Positions 1 to 12,691 of a stretch of 63,698 nucleotides of DNA are shown here, piece after piece. The DNA is from Gemmatimonadota bacterium (GTDB lineage Bacteria; Gemmatimonadota; Gemmatimonadetes; Gemmatimonadales; Gemmatimonadaceae). The notes below the pieces were generated by a model. It did no database searches. It was not told the origin of the DNA and saw nothing but the letters and a program-made list of their open reading frames with translations. Made by a program: the position numbers and the translations under genes. The stretch lies in the NCBI GenBank assembly GCA_021324635.1, contig JAJPIS010000068.1, positions 1 to 63,698 on the forward strand. The letters run 5' to 3'. How positions within the stretch are numbered: the first letter of the stretch is position 1; each line of letters starts with the position of its first letter.

Positions 1-2927
<2,927 letters not shown>

Positions 2928-2950
2928 GTGCGGGGGATGCATACGGTCGG

Positions 2951-4123
2951 TTACTTGTGACTTCCCTTCGTGTAGAACGGCATGCGCACCACGGTTCCCG
3001 GCACCGTCCGGCCGCGCACATCGAGCGCGATGGTCGTCCCGGGTCGGGCGGCGGCGGTCGGGAGATAGCACGTGCCGATGCCATAACCGAGCGTCGGGCT
3101 GACCGTGCCGCTCCGCACCGTGCCGGCGCCGACGCCGTCGTGCGAGACCGGGTACCCGGGGCGGGGGAACGTCCGCTCGCCGGTCGTGAACCCGACCAGA
3201 CGGCGCGGGACGCCCGCCGCCTTCTGGGCCACGAGCGCGTCACGGCCGACGAAATCCCCCTTGGAAAGCTTCACGAGCCACCCGAGGTTCGCCTCGAGCG
3301 GGGTCACGGTGTCGTCGATGTCGTTGCCGTACAGCGCCATGCCCATCTCGAGCCGCAGCGAGTCGCGCGCGCCGAGGCCGGCCGGCGTGATCTCGCGCGT
3401 CGCCATGAGCGTCTCCCAGAGGCGCACGGCCTCCGGGGCCGCGACGTACAGCTCGAAGCCGTCCTCCCCGGTGTAGCCCGTCCGGGAGACGACCGCGCGG
3501 ATCCCGGCGACCCGCTCCTCGGTGAAGTGGTAGTAGCCGATCTCGGGCAGTGGCGCGATCGTGAACCCCTTGAGGATCCGCTCGGCGGCCGGGCCCTGGA
3601 GCGCGAGGAGCGCCGTCGCGTCGCTGATGTCGCGGAGGGTGCACCCGAACCCGCGCGCCGTACGCGTCCCCTCGAGCAGGCGCCAGTCCTTCGCCCGGTT
3701 CGACGCGTTGACGACGAGCATGATGCGGTCGGCGAAGCGGTACACCAGGCAGTCGTCCTCGATCGTCCCGCGCGCGTTGAGGATGGTCGAGTACTGCACC
3801 TGGCCGACCGCGAGTCCGGCGACATCGTTGGTCGTGACGTAGCTCGCGAACTCCACCGCCTGCGGACCGCGGATCTCGAACTCCCCCATGTGACTGACGT
3901 CGAAGAGCCCAGCGTGCTGCCGCACGGCCGTGTGCTCGGCGGTGATGCCGGTCGGGTACTGCACCGGCATCAGGTACCCGGCAAAGGGCACCATCTTCGC
4001 GCCGAGGGCGATGTGGACTGCGGCGAGCGGGGTGCGCCGGAGGTCATCACGGCGCGCACGTGCGGCCGACGGGCCGGCCCCATGGTCGTGCTCGGTGGGC
4101 GAGGGAGCAGTCGAGTCGGGCAT
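2951..4123 (-). CDS. gcvT: Aminomethyltransferase, glycine cleavage T protein
   Basis: The 390-residue product transfers the methylene group of aminomethylated H protein to tetrahydrofolate and releases ammonia. Family signatures include [18 protein letters not shown] near the start, [33 protein letters not shown] in the middle and the C-terminal barrel ending KGSHK. The frame is open further upstream, inside mutS, but the ATG at 4123 gives the expected length with a short Pro/Ser-rich leader. It lies 23 bp upstream of gcvP and is probably co-transcribed with it. The usual third partner, gcvH, is not between them or elsewhere in the window. Confidence 0.95.
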   Translation of the reverse strand: MPDSTAPSPTEHDHGAGPSAARARRDDLRRTPLAAVHIALGAKMVPFAGYLMPVQYPTGITAEHTAVRQHAGLFDVSHMGEFEIRGPQAVEFASYVTTNDVAGLAVGQVQYSTILNARGTIEDDCLVYRFADRIMLVVNASNRAKDWRLLEGTRTARGFGCTLRDISDATALLALQGPAAERILKGFTIAPLPEIGYYHFTEERVAGIRAVVSRTGYTGEDGFELYVAAPEAVRLWETLMATREITPAGLGARDSLRLEMGMALYGNDIDDTVTPLEANLGWLVKLSKGDFVGRDALVAQKAAGVPRRLVGFTTGERTFPRPGYPVSHDGVGAGTVRSGTVSPTLGYGIGTCYLPTAAARPGTTIALDVRGRTVPGTVVRMPFYTKGSHK

Positions 4124-4206
4124 CTCGATGGCGAGCGCGGCCGCGCGAGGCGGCGGGTACGAGAATGGGCGCGGTGAGGGTCGACCCAACCGGCGGGAGC
4201 CGGCAG

Positions 4207-7056
4207 TCAAATATCGTCGCTGGGCGTCCGCCGCGCGAATGGACCCGCACGCTCCCCGCCTCCCGGGCCCGGCGGATCGCCGCGGGCCGCGGCGACCAGC
4301 TCGGCCAGTGTCACGAGCGCCTGGACCGGCGTCATCGCCTCGGGGTCGACGGCCGCGAGGCGCGCCAGCAGGGACGACTCGGGGGCCGCGAAGAGGCCGA
4401 GCTGATCGGCAGGTCGTCGCGGTAGTGGAGCCGGAGCGCGCCGTGGGCGGGGCCCGCCCGGCGGGTCGTGCTCGGAGTCTGCGCCGGGCGCGGGCGCGAC
4501 CCCGGAGTGGGCCGCCCGCCGCGCCGCCGAGAGCTGCTCCGCCTCGAGCAGACCCAGGACCTCGCGGGCGCGCGCGAGCACGGCATCCGGTAGACCGGCG
4601 AGCCGGCCGACCTCGATCCCGTAGGAGCGGTCGGCGCCGCCCGGTTCCATCCGGTGGAGGAAGACGACCCGTTCGCCGACCTCGCGGACGGCGACGTTGA
4701 AGTTGCGCACGCCGTCCAGCTCGTCGGCCAACTGCGTCAGCTCGTGGTAGTGCGTCGCGAACACCGTCTTGCAGCCGATCGCCGAGTGGAGATGCTCCGT
4801 CACCGCCCACGCGATCGAGACGCCGTCGTAGGTCGACGTGCCCCGCCCGATCTCGTCGAGCAGGACGAGGCTCCGAGCGGTGGCCGTGTGGAGGATGGCG
4901 CTCGTCTCCGCCATCTCCACCATGAACGTGGACTGGCCGCGCACCAGATTGTCGCTCGCTCCGACGCGCGTGAACAGTCGGTCGACGATGCCGACCGTCG
5001 CCGCCGACGCCGGCACGAAGCTGCCGACCTGGGCGAGGAGCACGATGAGCCCGATCTGGCGCAGGATCGTGGACTTGCCCGCCATGTTGGGGCCCGTGAG
5101 GATGATCACCCGCCCGGCGTCGTCCAGGCGCACGTCGTTGGGGATGAACTGCTCGCGCGGCATCATGCGCTCGACCACCGGATGGCGCCCGGCCGTGATC
5201 TCGAGCGCGAGCGTCTCGGTGACCGTCGGCCGGACGTACCGCTCCCGCTCCGCGACCTCGGCGAGCGCCGCCAGCACATCCAGCTCGGCGACCGTGCGTG
5301 CCGCTGCCTGGAGCCGGGGCGCCTGGGCCCCGGCCGCGGCGCGCAGGCGCTCGAACAGCTCGCGCTCGCGCCGCTCGATCTGCTCGGCGGCCGTGAGCAC
5401 GCGCTCCTCGTACTCCTTGAGCGCCGGCGTCACGTAGCGTTCCGCCCCGGTCAGCGTCTGGCGACGCTGGTAGTCGCTCGGGATCGCGTGGCGGTGCGAG
5501 TTCGTGATCTCGATGTAATAGCCGAAGACGCGGTTGTAGCCGACCTTGAGCGACGCGATCCCCGTCCGCGCGCGCTCGGCGGCCTGTATGCCGGCGATCT
5601 GGTCCTTGCCGCCGTCGCGCAGCGCACGCAGCTCGTCGAGCGTTCCGTCGATACCCGCCGCGATCACCGGCTCCTCACCCGGCACGGCGGGCGGCCGTTC
5701 GACGAGCGCGCGACAGATCGGCGTGGCGACGTCCGCGCACGGGTCCCAGTCGCGTCGGAGCGCGGCGAAGGCGCGCGCGCGCTCGGACCTGGCTGGGGCG
5801 TCGCCGCCGGACGCATCGACCACCCGCGTCAGGGCGTCGGCGACGGCGGGGAGCCGCGCGATCGAGTCGCCGAGCGCGCGGAGCTCCCGTGGCGTCGCAC
5901 GCGCGGTGGCGGACTTCCCCGCGAGCCGCTCCAGATCGCGCACGCCGTCGAGCGCCGCCCGGAGCGCGGCACGGCCGAGCGGATCGGCCACCAGCGCGGC
6001 GACCCGCGACAGCCGGCCCTCGATCGCCGCCCGATCGGTGAGCGGCGCCAGCAGCCACTGGCGCAGGAGCCGCGCCCCCATGGGCGTGAGCGTGTCGTCG
6101 AGCACGTCCAGCAGCGTCCCCTCGCTCTGGCCGCGTGCCGCGCGCTGCCCCGCGCCGCCGGGCGCCCCGGCCGGCCCCGCCCGCAAGGATTCCGTGAGCT
6201 CGAGGTTCCGGCGCGTCATGTCGTCGAGCGGCATGATGCCGGCCGGCCGTTCGACCACCGGGCGCGCGAGGTGGGGGACGCCCGCCGGCTGGAGCTCGCG
6301 GAGGTAGCGGAGGAGCGCGCCGGCCGCGGCGACCGCCGGCATGTCGGGCTCGCCGATCCCGAGCCCGTCGAGCGACGCCACGCCGTACTGCCGGGCGAGG
6401 TCGTCGCGCGCGAGCGATGCGTCGAACTCCCAGCCGTCCCGCTCCGTGAGCAGCATCCCGTCCGTCAGGACGCCCGGCGGGAGCGCCGTGCCGCGCGCGA
6501 GGAGGAGCTCGCGCGGGGCGAGCCGCGCGAGGCAGGCGGCGCCGTCCCGCGCCGGAAGACTCGCCAGCCGCAGCTCGCCGGTCGAGAGGTCGGCGGCCGC
6601 GATGCCGACGACGGCCGCGCCGACCGCGGCGCTCGCACCGCCACCCGGGACGACGGCGAGCGCGCAGAGGAAGTTGTTGCGGACGCCGTCGAGCAGCTCG
6701 TCGTCGAAGGCGGCGCCGGGGGTGATCGTCTCGACCACGGCGCGCCGCACGACACCCTTGGCGAGCCTGGGATCCTCGATCTGGTCGCAGAGCGCGACCC
6801 GGAATCCCTGCTGGATGAGGCGGCGCACGTACTCGCCGACCGCCTTGGCCGGCACGCCGGCCAGCGGCACGGCGGCGGCCGCCCCGTTGTTCCGGGCCGT
6901 CAGGGTGAGCCCCAGGGCGCGCGAGCCGACCTCGGCGTCCTCGAAGAACATCTCGTAGAAGTCGCCCATGCGGAACAGGAGGATCGCGTCCCGATGGCGG
7001 GCCTTGATCTCCCGGTACTGCTGCATGAGCGGCGTGTCCGGGGACGGGGAGATCAT
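4207..7056 (-). CDS. mutS: DNA mismatch repair ATPase MutS
   Basis: MutS recognises mismatches and recruits MutL. The 949-residue product begins with the mismatch-binding domain ([14 protein letters not shown], then [10 protein letters not shown] with the Phe-x-Glu mismatch wedge). The ABC-type ATPase has Walker [10 protein letters not shown] near residue 650 and Walker B/signature [12 protein letters not shown] near 733. A Pro/Ala-rich linker separates the core from the C-terminal tail, which is common in high-GC bacteria. The ATG at 7056 is preferred because a TTG three codons upstream adds nothing conserved. It ends 83 bp before gcvT. Confidence 0.97.
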   Translation of the reverse strand: MISPSPDTPLMQQYREIKARHRDAILLFRMGDFYEMFFEDAEVGSRALGLTLTARNNGAAAAVPLAGVPAKAVGEYVRRLIQQGFRVALCDQIEDPRLAKGVVRRAVVETITPGAAFDDELLDGVRNNFLCALAVVPGGGASAAVGAAVVGIAAADLSTGELRLASLPARDGAACLARLAPRELLLARGTALPPGVLTDGMLLTERDGWEFDASLARDDLARQYGVASLDGLGIGEPDMPAVAAAGALLRYLRELQPAGVPHLARPVVERPAGIMPLDDMTRRNLELTESLRAGPAGAPGGAGQRAARGQSEGTLLDVLDDTLTPMGARLLRQWLLAPLTDRAAIEGRLSRVAALVADPLGRAALRAALDGVRDLERLAGKSATARATPRELRALGDSIARLPAVADALTRVVDASGGDAPARSERARAFAALRRDWDPCADVATPICRALVERPPAVPGEEPVIAAGIDGTLDELRALRDGGKDQIAGIQAAERARTGIASLKVGYNRVFGYYIEITNSHRHAIPSDYQRRQTLTGAERYVTPALKEYEERVLTAAEQIERRERELFERLRAAAGAQAPRLQAAARTVAELDVLAALAEVAERERYVRPTVTETLALEITAGRHPVVERMMPREQFIPNDVRLDDAGRVIILTGPNMAGKSTILRQIGLIVLLAQVGSFVPASAATVGIVDRLFTRVGASDNLVRGQSTFMVEMAETSAILHTATARSLVLLDEIGRGTSTYDGVSIAWAVTEHLHSAIGCKTVFATHYHELTQLADELDGVRNFNVAVREVGERVVFLHRMEPGGADRSYGIEVGRLAGLPDAVLARAREVLGLLEAEQLSAARRAAHSGVAPAPGADSEHDPPGGPRPRRAPAPLPRRPADQLGLFAAPESSLLARLAAVDPEAMTPVQALVTLAELVAAARGDPPGPGGGERAGPFARRTPSDDI

Positions 7057-7088
7057 GCGACACAATATACGGCGCGCCGATGGCGCGC

Positions 7089-8036
7089 CTACGCGACCCC
7101 CAGCACGCGTGCGCCACGGTGCCAGTACGCGTCGTCGAACCCGATCGCGCGCTTGATCAGCACGTCCCGCCGTAACTGATTGCGCTCGGCGACCAGCGTC
7201 CGGCTGGCACGCCAGCCCTGGCGCCAGGGACGCGGGTAGGCGGGCACGGGCCAGTCGCTCCCGTGCACGAGCTTGCCGCGCACGACGTCGTCGGCGAGCA
7301 GGGCGTCGTAGTCACCCCACCGGTTGGGGAGGCTCATCCCCGAGGTGTCGCCGTAGAGGTGCTCGTGGTCACGCGCGAGGCGCATGAACTGCGAGCGGTA
7401 CGAGCCCTCGCGCGGCACGCGCCCCGTCCCGCAGTGCGCCGCGATCACCGTGACGCCGCGCTCGAGCGCCGGCAGCAGCCGCTCGGGGGCGGCGACGGTG
7501 GGATCGAGCCGCGGCAGCGCGTGCTCCCAGCCGGTGTGGCTCAGGAGGGGAAGCCCGTAGTGCGCGAGCACCTCGTACATCGGGAAGCAGCGCCGGTCGG
7601 CGGGGTCGAAGCGCTGCGTGATCGGGAGCCACTTGCAGAGCACCGCGCCGGCGCGCACGCAGCGCTCGACCTCGGCCACGGCGTCGCGGCGATAGGGATG
7701 GATCGAGGCCCCGAAGCGGATCTTGGGGTGCCGCCCGGCGAGGGCGGACACATAGTCGTTGGAGACGAAGAAGTGGGTCGCCCGTTGGTCGAGCGTGCCG
7801 TCGGCGGCATAGACGGCATCGAAGGCCAGTACGACCGCGGCGTCCACCTCTCGCGCGCCGGCGATGGTCGACGTCAACGCGGCTTCCATCGCGCCCTCGA
7901 CCGCCGCGTCCCCGCCAGCCGAAAGCCGCAACTGGTAGCGCATCCAGCGGAACAGCATCCCACGGCGCGCATCTGCCGACACCGATCCGTGCCCCGGGAG
8001 GAGCGCAGCCGTGTGCACGTGGCAGTCGAGGATCAC
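7089..8036 (-). CDS. Amidohydrolase 2 family, TIM-barrel metal-dependent hydrolase
   Basis: The 315-residue protein starts at GTG 8036 and opens with the metal-binding DCHVHTA motif. It continues with FGASIHPYRRDAV, KWLPITQRFDP, LLSHTGWEHALP, IAAHCGTGR and HGSDWPVPAYPRP. These match the metal-ligand histidines and terminal aspartate of the amidohydrolase superfamily, the group that includes 2-pyrone-4,6-dicarboxylate and ACMSD-like hydrolases and decarboxylases. The substrate cannot be predicted. The frame stays open upstream to 8183, but that extension is low complexity and unlikely to be protein. It is divergent from the MFS transporter gene. Confidence 0.85.
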   Translation of the reverse strand: MILDCHVHTAALLPGHGSVSADARRGMLFRWMRYQLRLSAGGDAAVEGAMEAALTSTIAGAREVDAAVVLAFDAVYAADGTLDQRATHFFVSNDYVSALAGRHPKIRFGASIHPYRRDAVAEVERCVRAGAVLCKWLPITQRFDPADRRCFPMYEVLAHYGLPLLSHTGWEHALPRLDPTVAAPERLLPALERGVTVIAAHCGTGRVPREGSYRSQFMRLARDHEHLYGDTSGMSLPNRWGDYDALLADDVVRGKLVHGSDWPVPAYPRPWRQGWRASRTLVAERNQLRRDVLIKRAIGFDDAYWHRGARVLGVA

Positions 8037-8176
8037 GAGGGAGTATACGGCCGGTGCGGGGCGCCCGCTGCACGGGCCGCTGACGGGCTGCCGACGGGTC
8101 GCTGCACCGACGGCGCCCCGCGCGCCGCCCGCACCGCGAGTTGCCAATCCACCGCGGCGAGTGGACCTTGTCGCCC

Positions 8177-9532
8177 ATGTCACCGGCCGGCGAAGCCGTC
8201 TCGGCGCGCCAGCGCGGCGCCGGCATCCGGGGAGGCGGCGCCGGCGGCGGCGGCGCGATCGGCACGCGCAGCGGGATCCCCCGCGGCGCGTGGGTCGCCC
8301 TCGCGGTCCTCTCGCTGATCAACCTGTTCAACTACATCGACCGCCTGGTCGTGCCGGCCGTCGAGGAGAGTCTGCGGCACTCCGAGCTGCACACGACCGA
8401 CGTGCAGTACGGATGGCTCGTGAGCGCCTTCCTGCTCGTGTACACCGTGTCGGCACCGCTCTTCGGCGGCTATGGGAGCCGCCCCTGGCGGCTCCGACTC
8501 CTGGCGGCGGGGATCGGCGTCTGGAGTCTGGCGACGGCGGCCGCCGGGCTCGCGACCAGCTATCCGGCCCTGCTCGCCGCACGCGCATCGGTCGGGATCG
8601 GCGAGGCCGCGTACTCGGCGATCGCGCCGGCGGTGATCGCGGACCTCTTCCCGGCGGCGGTTCGGACGCGCGCCTTCGCCGTGTTCTACGCCGCCACGCC
8701 GGTGGGCTCGGCACTCGGCTATCTGCTCGGCGGCGCTGTCGACCATCGGTACGGCTGGCGGGCGGCGTTCTTCGTCGCCGGGCTCCCGGGGCTCGTGCTG
8801 GCGCTCGCGGCGCTGGCGCTCGCCGACCCGGGCCCCGGAGCCGATGCGCCCGACGGGTCGCCCACGACGACGGCGCCGGTTCCCGCAGCGGCGGCCGGCT
8901 TCGGGGCCTACCGCCTGCTCCTCCGCAATCGTCCGTACGTGCGGGCGGTGCTCGGGTACGCGGCCTACACGTTCGCGATCGGTGGGATCGCGGCCTGGAT
9001 GCCCGCGTTCCTGATCCGCGTGCGCGGGGTACCGGCGCTCGCCGCCAACGCGCAACTCGGCGGCGCGGTCGTGCTGACCGGGTTCGTCGGCACCTTCGTG
9101 GGCGGGTGGGTGGGTGACGCGCTCACGGCCCGCACCCGAGCGGGGAACCTCTGGCTCTCGGGGGTCACGATGTTGCTGGCGGCGCCGCTCGCCGCGGTCG
9201 CGCTCACCGTGCGCGCGCCGGCGCTGTACTGGTCGGCGTTGATCGCCGCCGAGCTGCTGATCTTCGCCTCGACGAGCCCGATCAACGCCGTGATCGTGGC
9301 CGACGTCCCCGCGGTGTCGCGGGCGGCGGCGATGGCGGGATCGATCCTGACGATCCACCTGCTCGGCGACGTGCCCGCACCGCTCATCATCGCCCGCATC
9401 TCCGAGCAATCCTCACTCGCCACGGCCGTCCTCGTGATCCCCATCGCCGCGTTGGGATGCGGCATCATCTGGACCTACGCGGCGCGACAGGAACGTCGTC
9501 GGCTCGACGGAGGTGGTCGGGCGGGACGATGA
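8177..9532 (+). CDS. MFS transporter, spinster-like
   Basis: A 451-residue inner-membrane transporter with about 12 hydrophobic segments. A Gly/Arg-rich N-terminus precedes the first helix (WVALAVLSLINLFNYIDR), whose NYIDR end is typical of the MHS/spinster branch of the major facilitator superfamily. LLAARASVGIGEAAYSAIAP resembles the conserved helix 4-5 motif. ATG 8177 is preferred over TTG 8141. The substrate is unknown; relatives carry organic anions or lipids. The stop lies 12 bp from the convergent SPOR gene. Confidence 0.85.
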   Translation: MSPAGEAVSARQRGAGIRGGGAGGGGAIGTRSGIPRGAWVALAVLSLINLFNYIDRLVVPAVEESLRHSELHTTDVQYGWLVSAFLLVYTVSAPLFGGYGSRPWRLRLLAAGIGVWSLATAAAGLATSYPALLAARASVGIGEAAYSAIAPAVIADLFPAAVRTRAFAVFYAATPVGSALGYLLGGAVDHRYGWRAAFFVAGLPGLVLALAALALADPGPGADAPDGSPTTTAPVPAAAAGFGAYRLLLRNRPYVRAVLGYAAYTFAIGGIAAWMPAFLIRVRGVPALAANAQLGGAVVLTGFVGTFVGGWVGDALTARTRAGNLWLSGVTMLLAAPLAAVALTVRAPALYWSALIAAELLIFASTSPINAVIVADVPAVSRAAAMAGSILTIHLLGDVPAPLIIARISEQSSLATAVLVIPIAALGCGIIWTYAARQERRRLDGGGRAGR

Positions 9533-9544
9533 CCGAGAGGCCGG

Positions 9545-10768
9545 CTACGGGCGAATCGGCTCGGCCCCGGTGACGAAACCTTCCAGCCCTTTGCGCGCGA
9601 GTGAGCGGGCGGCGGAGTCGGCCTGCGCCTCGGTGGCGAACCGGCCGATGCGAACGCGGAAGGGCGGAGTGGTCCCGTCGATCCGCGCCACGTAGCCGCG
9701 ACCGCTGAGCCGCTGGACGAGCGCCGCGGCCGCGGCGTGGGTCGGGTAGGCCGCCACCTGGACCGTGTAGCCCGGCGTCCGAAGCCGCCGGCCACCACTG
9801 GGCCGCGGCCCCTGGGGCGCCGCGCCGTGCGCGCCGCTCCGACGTGCCGAGTCGGCGGCCGGTGGTGAGGACGGGGACGCGGGCGGAGACGGGGCGTTCG
9901 CGAGCGCGGAGCCCGGCGGGGCCGGGCGAGGGCAGCGCCCGATGTTGTAGTCGATCCGGTTCCGCAGCTCGACGTCGGTCGTCGGCGCCGCAGCGCGCGC
10001 CGCGGCCAGCGCCGCGCAGGCTCGCGCGGCGTCCTGGAGGTCGAAGTACGCGAGCCCGACCTGGAAGTCCAACCGCGCGACCTGGAGTCCTGTCTGGCCG
10101 GGGAGCTGCTCGCGCGTGATCCGGTCCAGGTGCGCAGCCGCCTGGTCCCGGTCGCCGCGGGCCAGCTCGAGCTGCGCCAACTGGAGCAGCGCATCCGTCG
10201 CCCGCGGCGAGTCCGGATAGTCGACCGTGAGCCGCCGATAGTCGGCCTCCGCGCTGTCGGCGCTCGTCGCCAGCGTGGCGCGATCGTAGAGCGCCGAGGC
10301 GTACGTCATCGAGCCGACGGGCGCCGCGGCCAGCACGGAGTCGACGAGCGCCCGCGCGGCGGCGACCTGCCCCTGCGCCACCAACGACCGCTCGCGCTGG
10401 AGCTGGATGTCGGCCGGGCTCGGCGGGGTGGAATCCCGCGCCGCGCCGCCCTGTGGAGCGCCCTGTGCCGCGCCCTGGGGAGCACCCTGCGCGGCACCCT
10501 GCGCCGCCGGTGCCGCGCTCTGCGTGACCCCCTGCGCGCCCGCGGCGGCGGCCCGGGCCGAGTCCGTGCCCTGCGCCCCGAGCGCGGGCGCGAGCGCCGG
10601 CGCGAGCAGCGACAGCGCGACCACGGACAGCGCGCGCCGGGTGGCCACGCGCGGCCGCGACGCGCGGCAGCCCGGTCGCGCCGCTCCGCTCGTCGATACC
10701 GGCCGCGAGGCCGGTGCATTGCTCAGTCGCCTGCGGATGACGCTCGCCCTCCTGCCGCTCGCCCTCAT
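9545..10768 (-). CDS. Exported SPOR-domain protein with TPR-like repeats
   Basis: A 407-residue envelope protein. A basic N-terminus is followed by a hydrophobic segment ending in ALAPALGAQG, a signal peptide with the Ala-Gln cleavage style of gemmatimonads. Next comes a low-complexity stretch of repeated AQGA/APQG units (about 10440-10510), then helical TPR-like repeats and a C-terminal SPOR domain (YTVQVAAYPTHAAA, RVRIGRFATEAQAD). SPOR domains bind denuded peptidoglycan at division sites. The ATG at 10768 overlaps the holA stop as ATGA, which fixes the start and suggests translational coupling. Confidence 0.82.
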   Translation of the reverse strand: MRASGRRASVIRRRLSNAPASRPVSTSGAARPGCRASRPRVATRRALSVVALSLLAPALAPALGAQGTDSARAAAAGAQGVTQSAAPAAQGAAQGAPQGAAQGAPQGGAARDSTPPSPADIQLQRERSLVAQGQVAAARALVDSVLAAAPVGSMTYASALYDRATLATSADSAEADYRRLTVDYPDSPRATDALLQLAQLELARGDRDQAAAHLDRITREQLPGQTGLQVARLDFQVGLAYFDLQDAARACAALAAARAAAPTTDVELRNRIDYNIGRCPRPAPPGSALANAPSPPASPSSPPAADSARRSGAHGAAPQGPRPSGGRRLRTPGYTVQVAAYPTHAAAAALVQRLSGRGYVARIDGTTPPFRVRIGRFATEAQADSAARSLARKGLEGFVTGAEPIRP

Positions 10769-11880
10769 GCCGCGCTCCTCCTCGTGCCGCGCTCCTCGGC
10801 GTCCCCGACGCACATCGCCAGCACCAGCGACGCGATGATCTGCTCATCGGTGGACAGGCGCGTCTCCTTGAGTGCAGCGTCGGCCGCGCTCAGCGCCTCC
10901 AGCGCGCGATCCACCGCCCGCACCGTCCAACCCCCGGCGGCGCGGGCCCAGGCCTCGACCGCTTCGCTCCAGGGACGCATGGGAAAGGCCCGCGTCTCGG
11001 ATAGCAGGCCGCGATACTCGCCCGGGAGCCGTGCCGGCGACACGCCCTGATCGAGACGGGCGCGCCCCCACCCCAGCGCGAGAGTCTGCGTCGCCAGTGC
11101 CATCACGACGGACACGGCCGTCGTCTTGGGCTGCGAGAGCACGTGGTCGACGAGGGCCAGCGCGCCGGCCGCATCGCGCTGCGCCACCCGGTCCAGGAGA
11201 TCGCCGAGTGTCTCGCCGCGGCGCACGCCGACCACGGCGCCGACCGCGTCCTCGTCGATGACGAGCGGCGCCGGCTCCCGGACCGGCGGTCCGCCCCGTG
11301 CCTCCGCCACCGCCCCCCGCGCATAGCTCGCGAGCTTGTCGAGCTCCGATGCGAGCGCGGGCAGGCCGCTCCCCACGGCCTGCACGAGAAGCGACACGGC
11401 GCCCGGGGTCACGGTCGCGCCCAGCTCCGACGCGTGGTGCGCGATCCACTTGGGGAGCCGGTCGCCGGTGAGCTCCGGGAACTCGACCGTCGTCGCACGC
11501 TCCATCAGGCTGCGGTCGGGAGCAGTGCCGGCCCCGGCGACGAGCAGCAGCAGTGTGTCGGGCGCGGGTCGCTCGAGGTACCGGTTCAGCGCGCGCCGCG
11601 CGTCCTTGCGGAGCGTTCCCACCTCGCGCACCACCACCACGCGGCGGTCGGCCATGAGCGGGGGCGTGTCCAGCACCGAGCCGAGCGTCTCGGCGTCGAG
11701 GTCGCCGCCGTAACGGACGTCCAGGTTGAAGTCACGCGACGGCGACGCGGCGGCGACATCGACGGCCCGGGCCACGGCCTCGGCCTTCCGAAACTCGTCC
11801 TCGCCATGGAGGTAGTACACCGGCGCGAAGGTGCCGGCGGTGATGGCTTTGCGGAACGCATGCTCGGTCGCCACGGGCAT
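10765..11880 (-). CDS. holA: DNA polymerase III delta subunit
   Basis: The delta subunit opens the beta clamp within the clamp loader. The 371-residue length and the motifs VYYLHGEDEFRKAEAV, LDTPPLMADRRVVVVREV, a helical collar segment beginning LPKWIAHHASELG, and the C-terminal LSTDEQIIASLVLAM agree with the HolA family. The Walker-like region is degenerate, as normal for delta. It sits between the split Cas4-like nuclease and the SPOR gene, with a 4-base overlap to the latter. Confidence 0.92.
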   Translation of the reverse strand: MPVATEHAFRKAITAGTFAPVYYLHGEDEFRKAEAVARAVDVAAASPSRDFNLDVRYGGDLDAETLGSVLDTPPLMADRRVVVVREVGTLRKDARRALNRYLERPAPDTLLLLVAGAGTAPDRSLMERATTVEFPELTGDRLPKWIAHHASELGATVTPGAVSLLVQAVGSGLPALASELDKLASYARGAVAEARGGPPVREPAPLVIDEDAVGAVVGVRRGETLGDLLDRVAQRDAAGALALVDHVLSQPKTTAVSVVMALATQTLALGWGRARLDQGVSPARLPGEYRGLLSETRAFPMRPWSEAVEAWARAAGGWTVRAVDRALEALSAADAALKETRLSTDEQIIASLVLAMCVGDAEERGTRRSAA

Positions 11881-11889
11881 GCGAGAAAG

Positions 11890-12435
11890 CTACACCGACC
11901 CGCCGACCAGCGCCTCGCCGCATACAGGGCGCACGGCGCAGGCCGCACATCTGGCGGCGATCGCGTGGCTTCGGTGCACGCTCGCCGCACGCCGTGCCGA
12001 GCGCACACCGTCGCGCGCGGCCAGACAGCGCCGGCGCAGCTCCGCCGTGAGGTCGACACGAAACTCCGCGCTCCGGTATCGCACGACGCCGTAGCCGGCG
12101 AAGGCCGAGCCGTAGCGCGCCTCGGTGAGCACCATGTAAGTGGCGAGCTGTAGAGCGTCGGACTCGTACAGCACGCGCGCGTCGCGGGTCGGCTTGACCT
12201 CGACCGGGTAGATGCGACCCCTGCCCCGCTCCCGCACGAGGTAGTCGGGTCGGCCACGGAGGCCGAGCGTGTCGTCCTCGAGTGTGGCCGCCGCCTCGAT
12301 CCCGACGTCGGAGGCGACCACGGGCGCGCCGGCGCGGACGCCGGTGCCGCGTGCGAGGCGCCAGGCCGCGAGCATCATGGCGACCGCGACGATCGCGAGC
12401 GACGTCGCGAGCTTGACCAGCGACTCATCCGCCAC
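11890..12435 (-). CDS. Cas4-like PD-(D/E)XK nuclease, catalytic half, membrane-anchored
   Basis: This 181-residue protein has an N-terminal transmembrane helix (LAIVAVAMMLAAWRLA) followed by the RecB/Cas4 nuclease core. GRPDYLV carries the active-site Asp, IYPVEVKPTRDA gives the E-x-K pair, and DALQLATYMVL is the typical QxxxY helix. Three C-terminal cysteines (CAAC, then RPVC) resemble the Fe-S ligands of Cas4. The fourth expected cysteine lies in the overlapping upstream ORF, so the two probably form one split nuclease. The GTG start at 12435 overlaps that ORF by 11 bp. No CRISPR locus is nearby; a membrane-linked repair role is only inferred. Confidence 0.72.
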   Translation of the reverse strand: MADESLVKLATSLAIVAVAMMLAAWRLARGTGVRAGAPVVASDVGIEAAATLEDDTLGLRGRPDYLVRERGRGRIYPVEVKPTRDARVLYESDALQLATYMVLTEARYGSAFAGYGVVRYRSAEFRVDLTAELRRRCLAARDGVRSARRAASVHRSHAIAARCAACAVRPVCGEALVGGSV

Positions 12436-12691
12436 GGGTGATCACGAGCGCAACGAGCGCCGCCGCGGCGAGCAGCAGCAGGACGCCCAGGCGCACCAGC
12501 CACCGCTCCATCGTCACGCGTCGTCCGTGGGCCGTGTGCTCGGCGCGACCGGCTGCGAGCCGCTCGCTCCCGGCCGCCGGACGCTCGACGTGGTGGACGT
12601 GCTCGAGCCAGTAGGCGCGGGCGCAGTACTGGTAGGCTGCGATCTCGCTCGCCGAGACCCAGTCGGCGGGATCGGGTCGCCGCGCGGTCAG
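12425..12691 (-). CDS. Small Cas4-like N-terminal half with C-terminal membrane helix
   Basis: About 88 residues. WVSASEIAAYQYCARAYWLE matches the N-terminal part of Cas4/AddB-like nucleases, where the first Fe-S cysteine sits in a Y-x-x-C-x-R-x-(Y/W)-x-L motif. It is followed by ERLAAGRAEHTAHGRRV and then a transmembrane helix (LVRLGVLLLLAAAALVALVI). The nuclease core itself is in the next overlapping ORF. No ATG or GTG lies at the expected point. A CTG at 12691, overlapping the anti-sigma stop, is the best candidate start, so the 5' end is uncertain. Confidence 0.6.
   Translation of the reverse strand: MTARRPDPADWVSASEIAAYQYCARAYWLEHVHHVERPAAGSERLAAGRAEHTAHGRRVTMERWLVRLGVLLLLAAAALVALVITRGG

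Noticed and set aside
11890-12691. Cas4-like genes as part of the casposon or a CRISPR system
   Set aside because: They are about 44 kb from polB, embedded in housekeeping genes beside holA, with membrane helices atypical of CRISPR Cas4.
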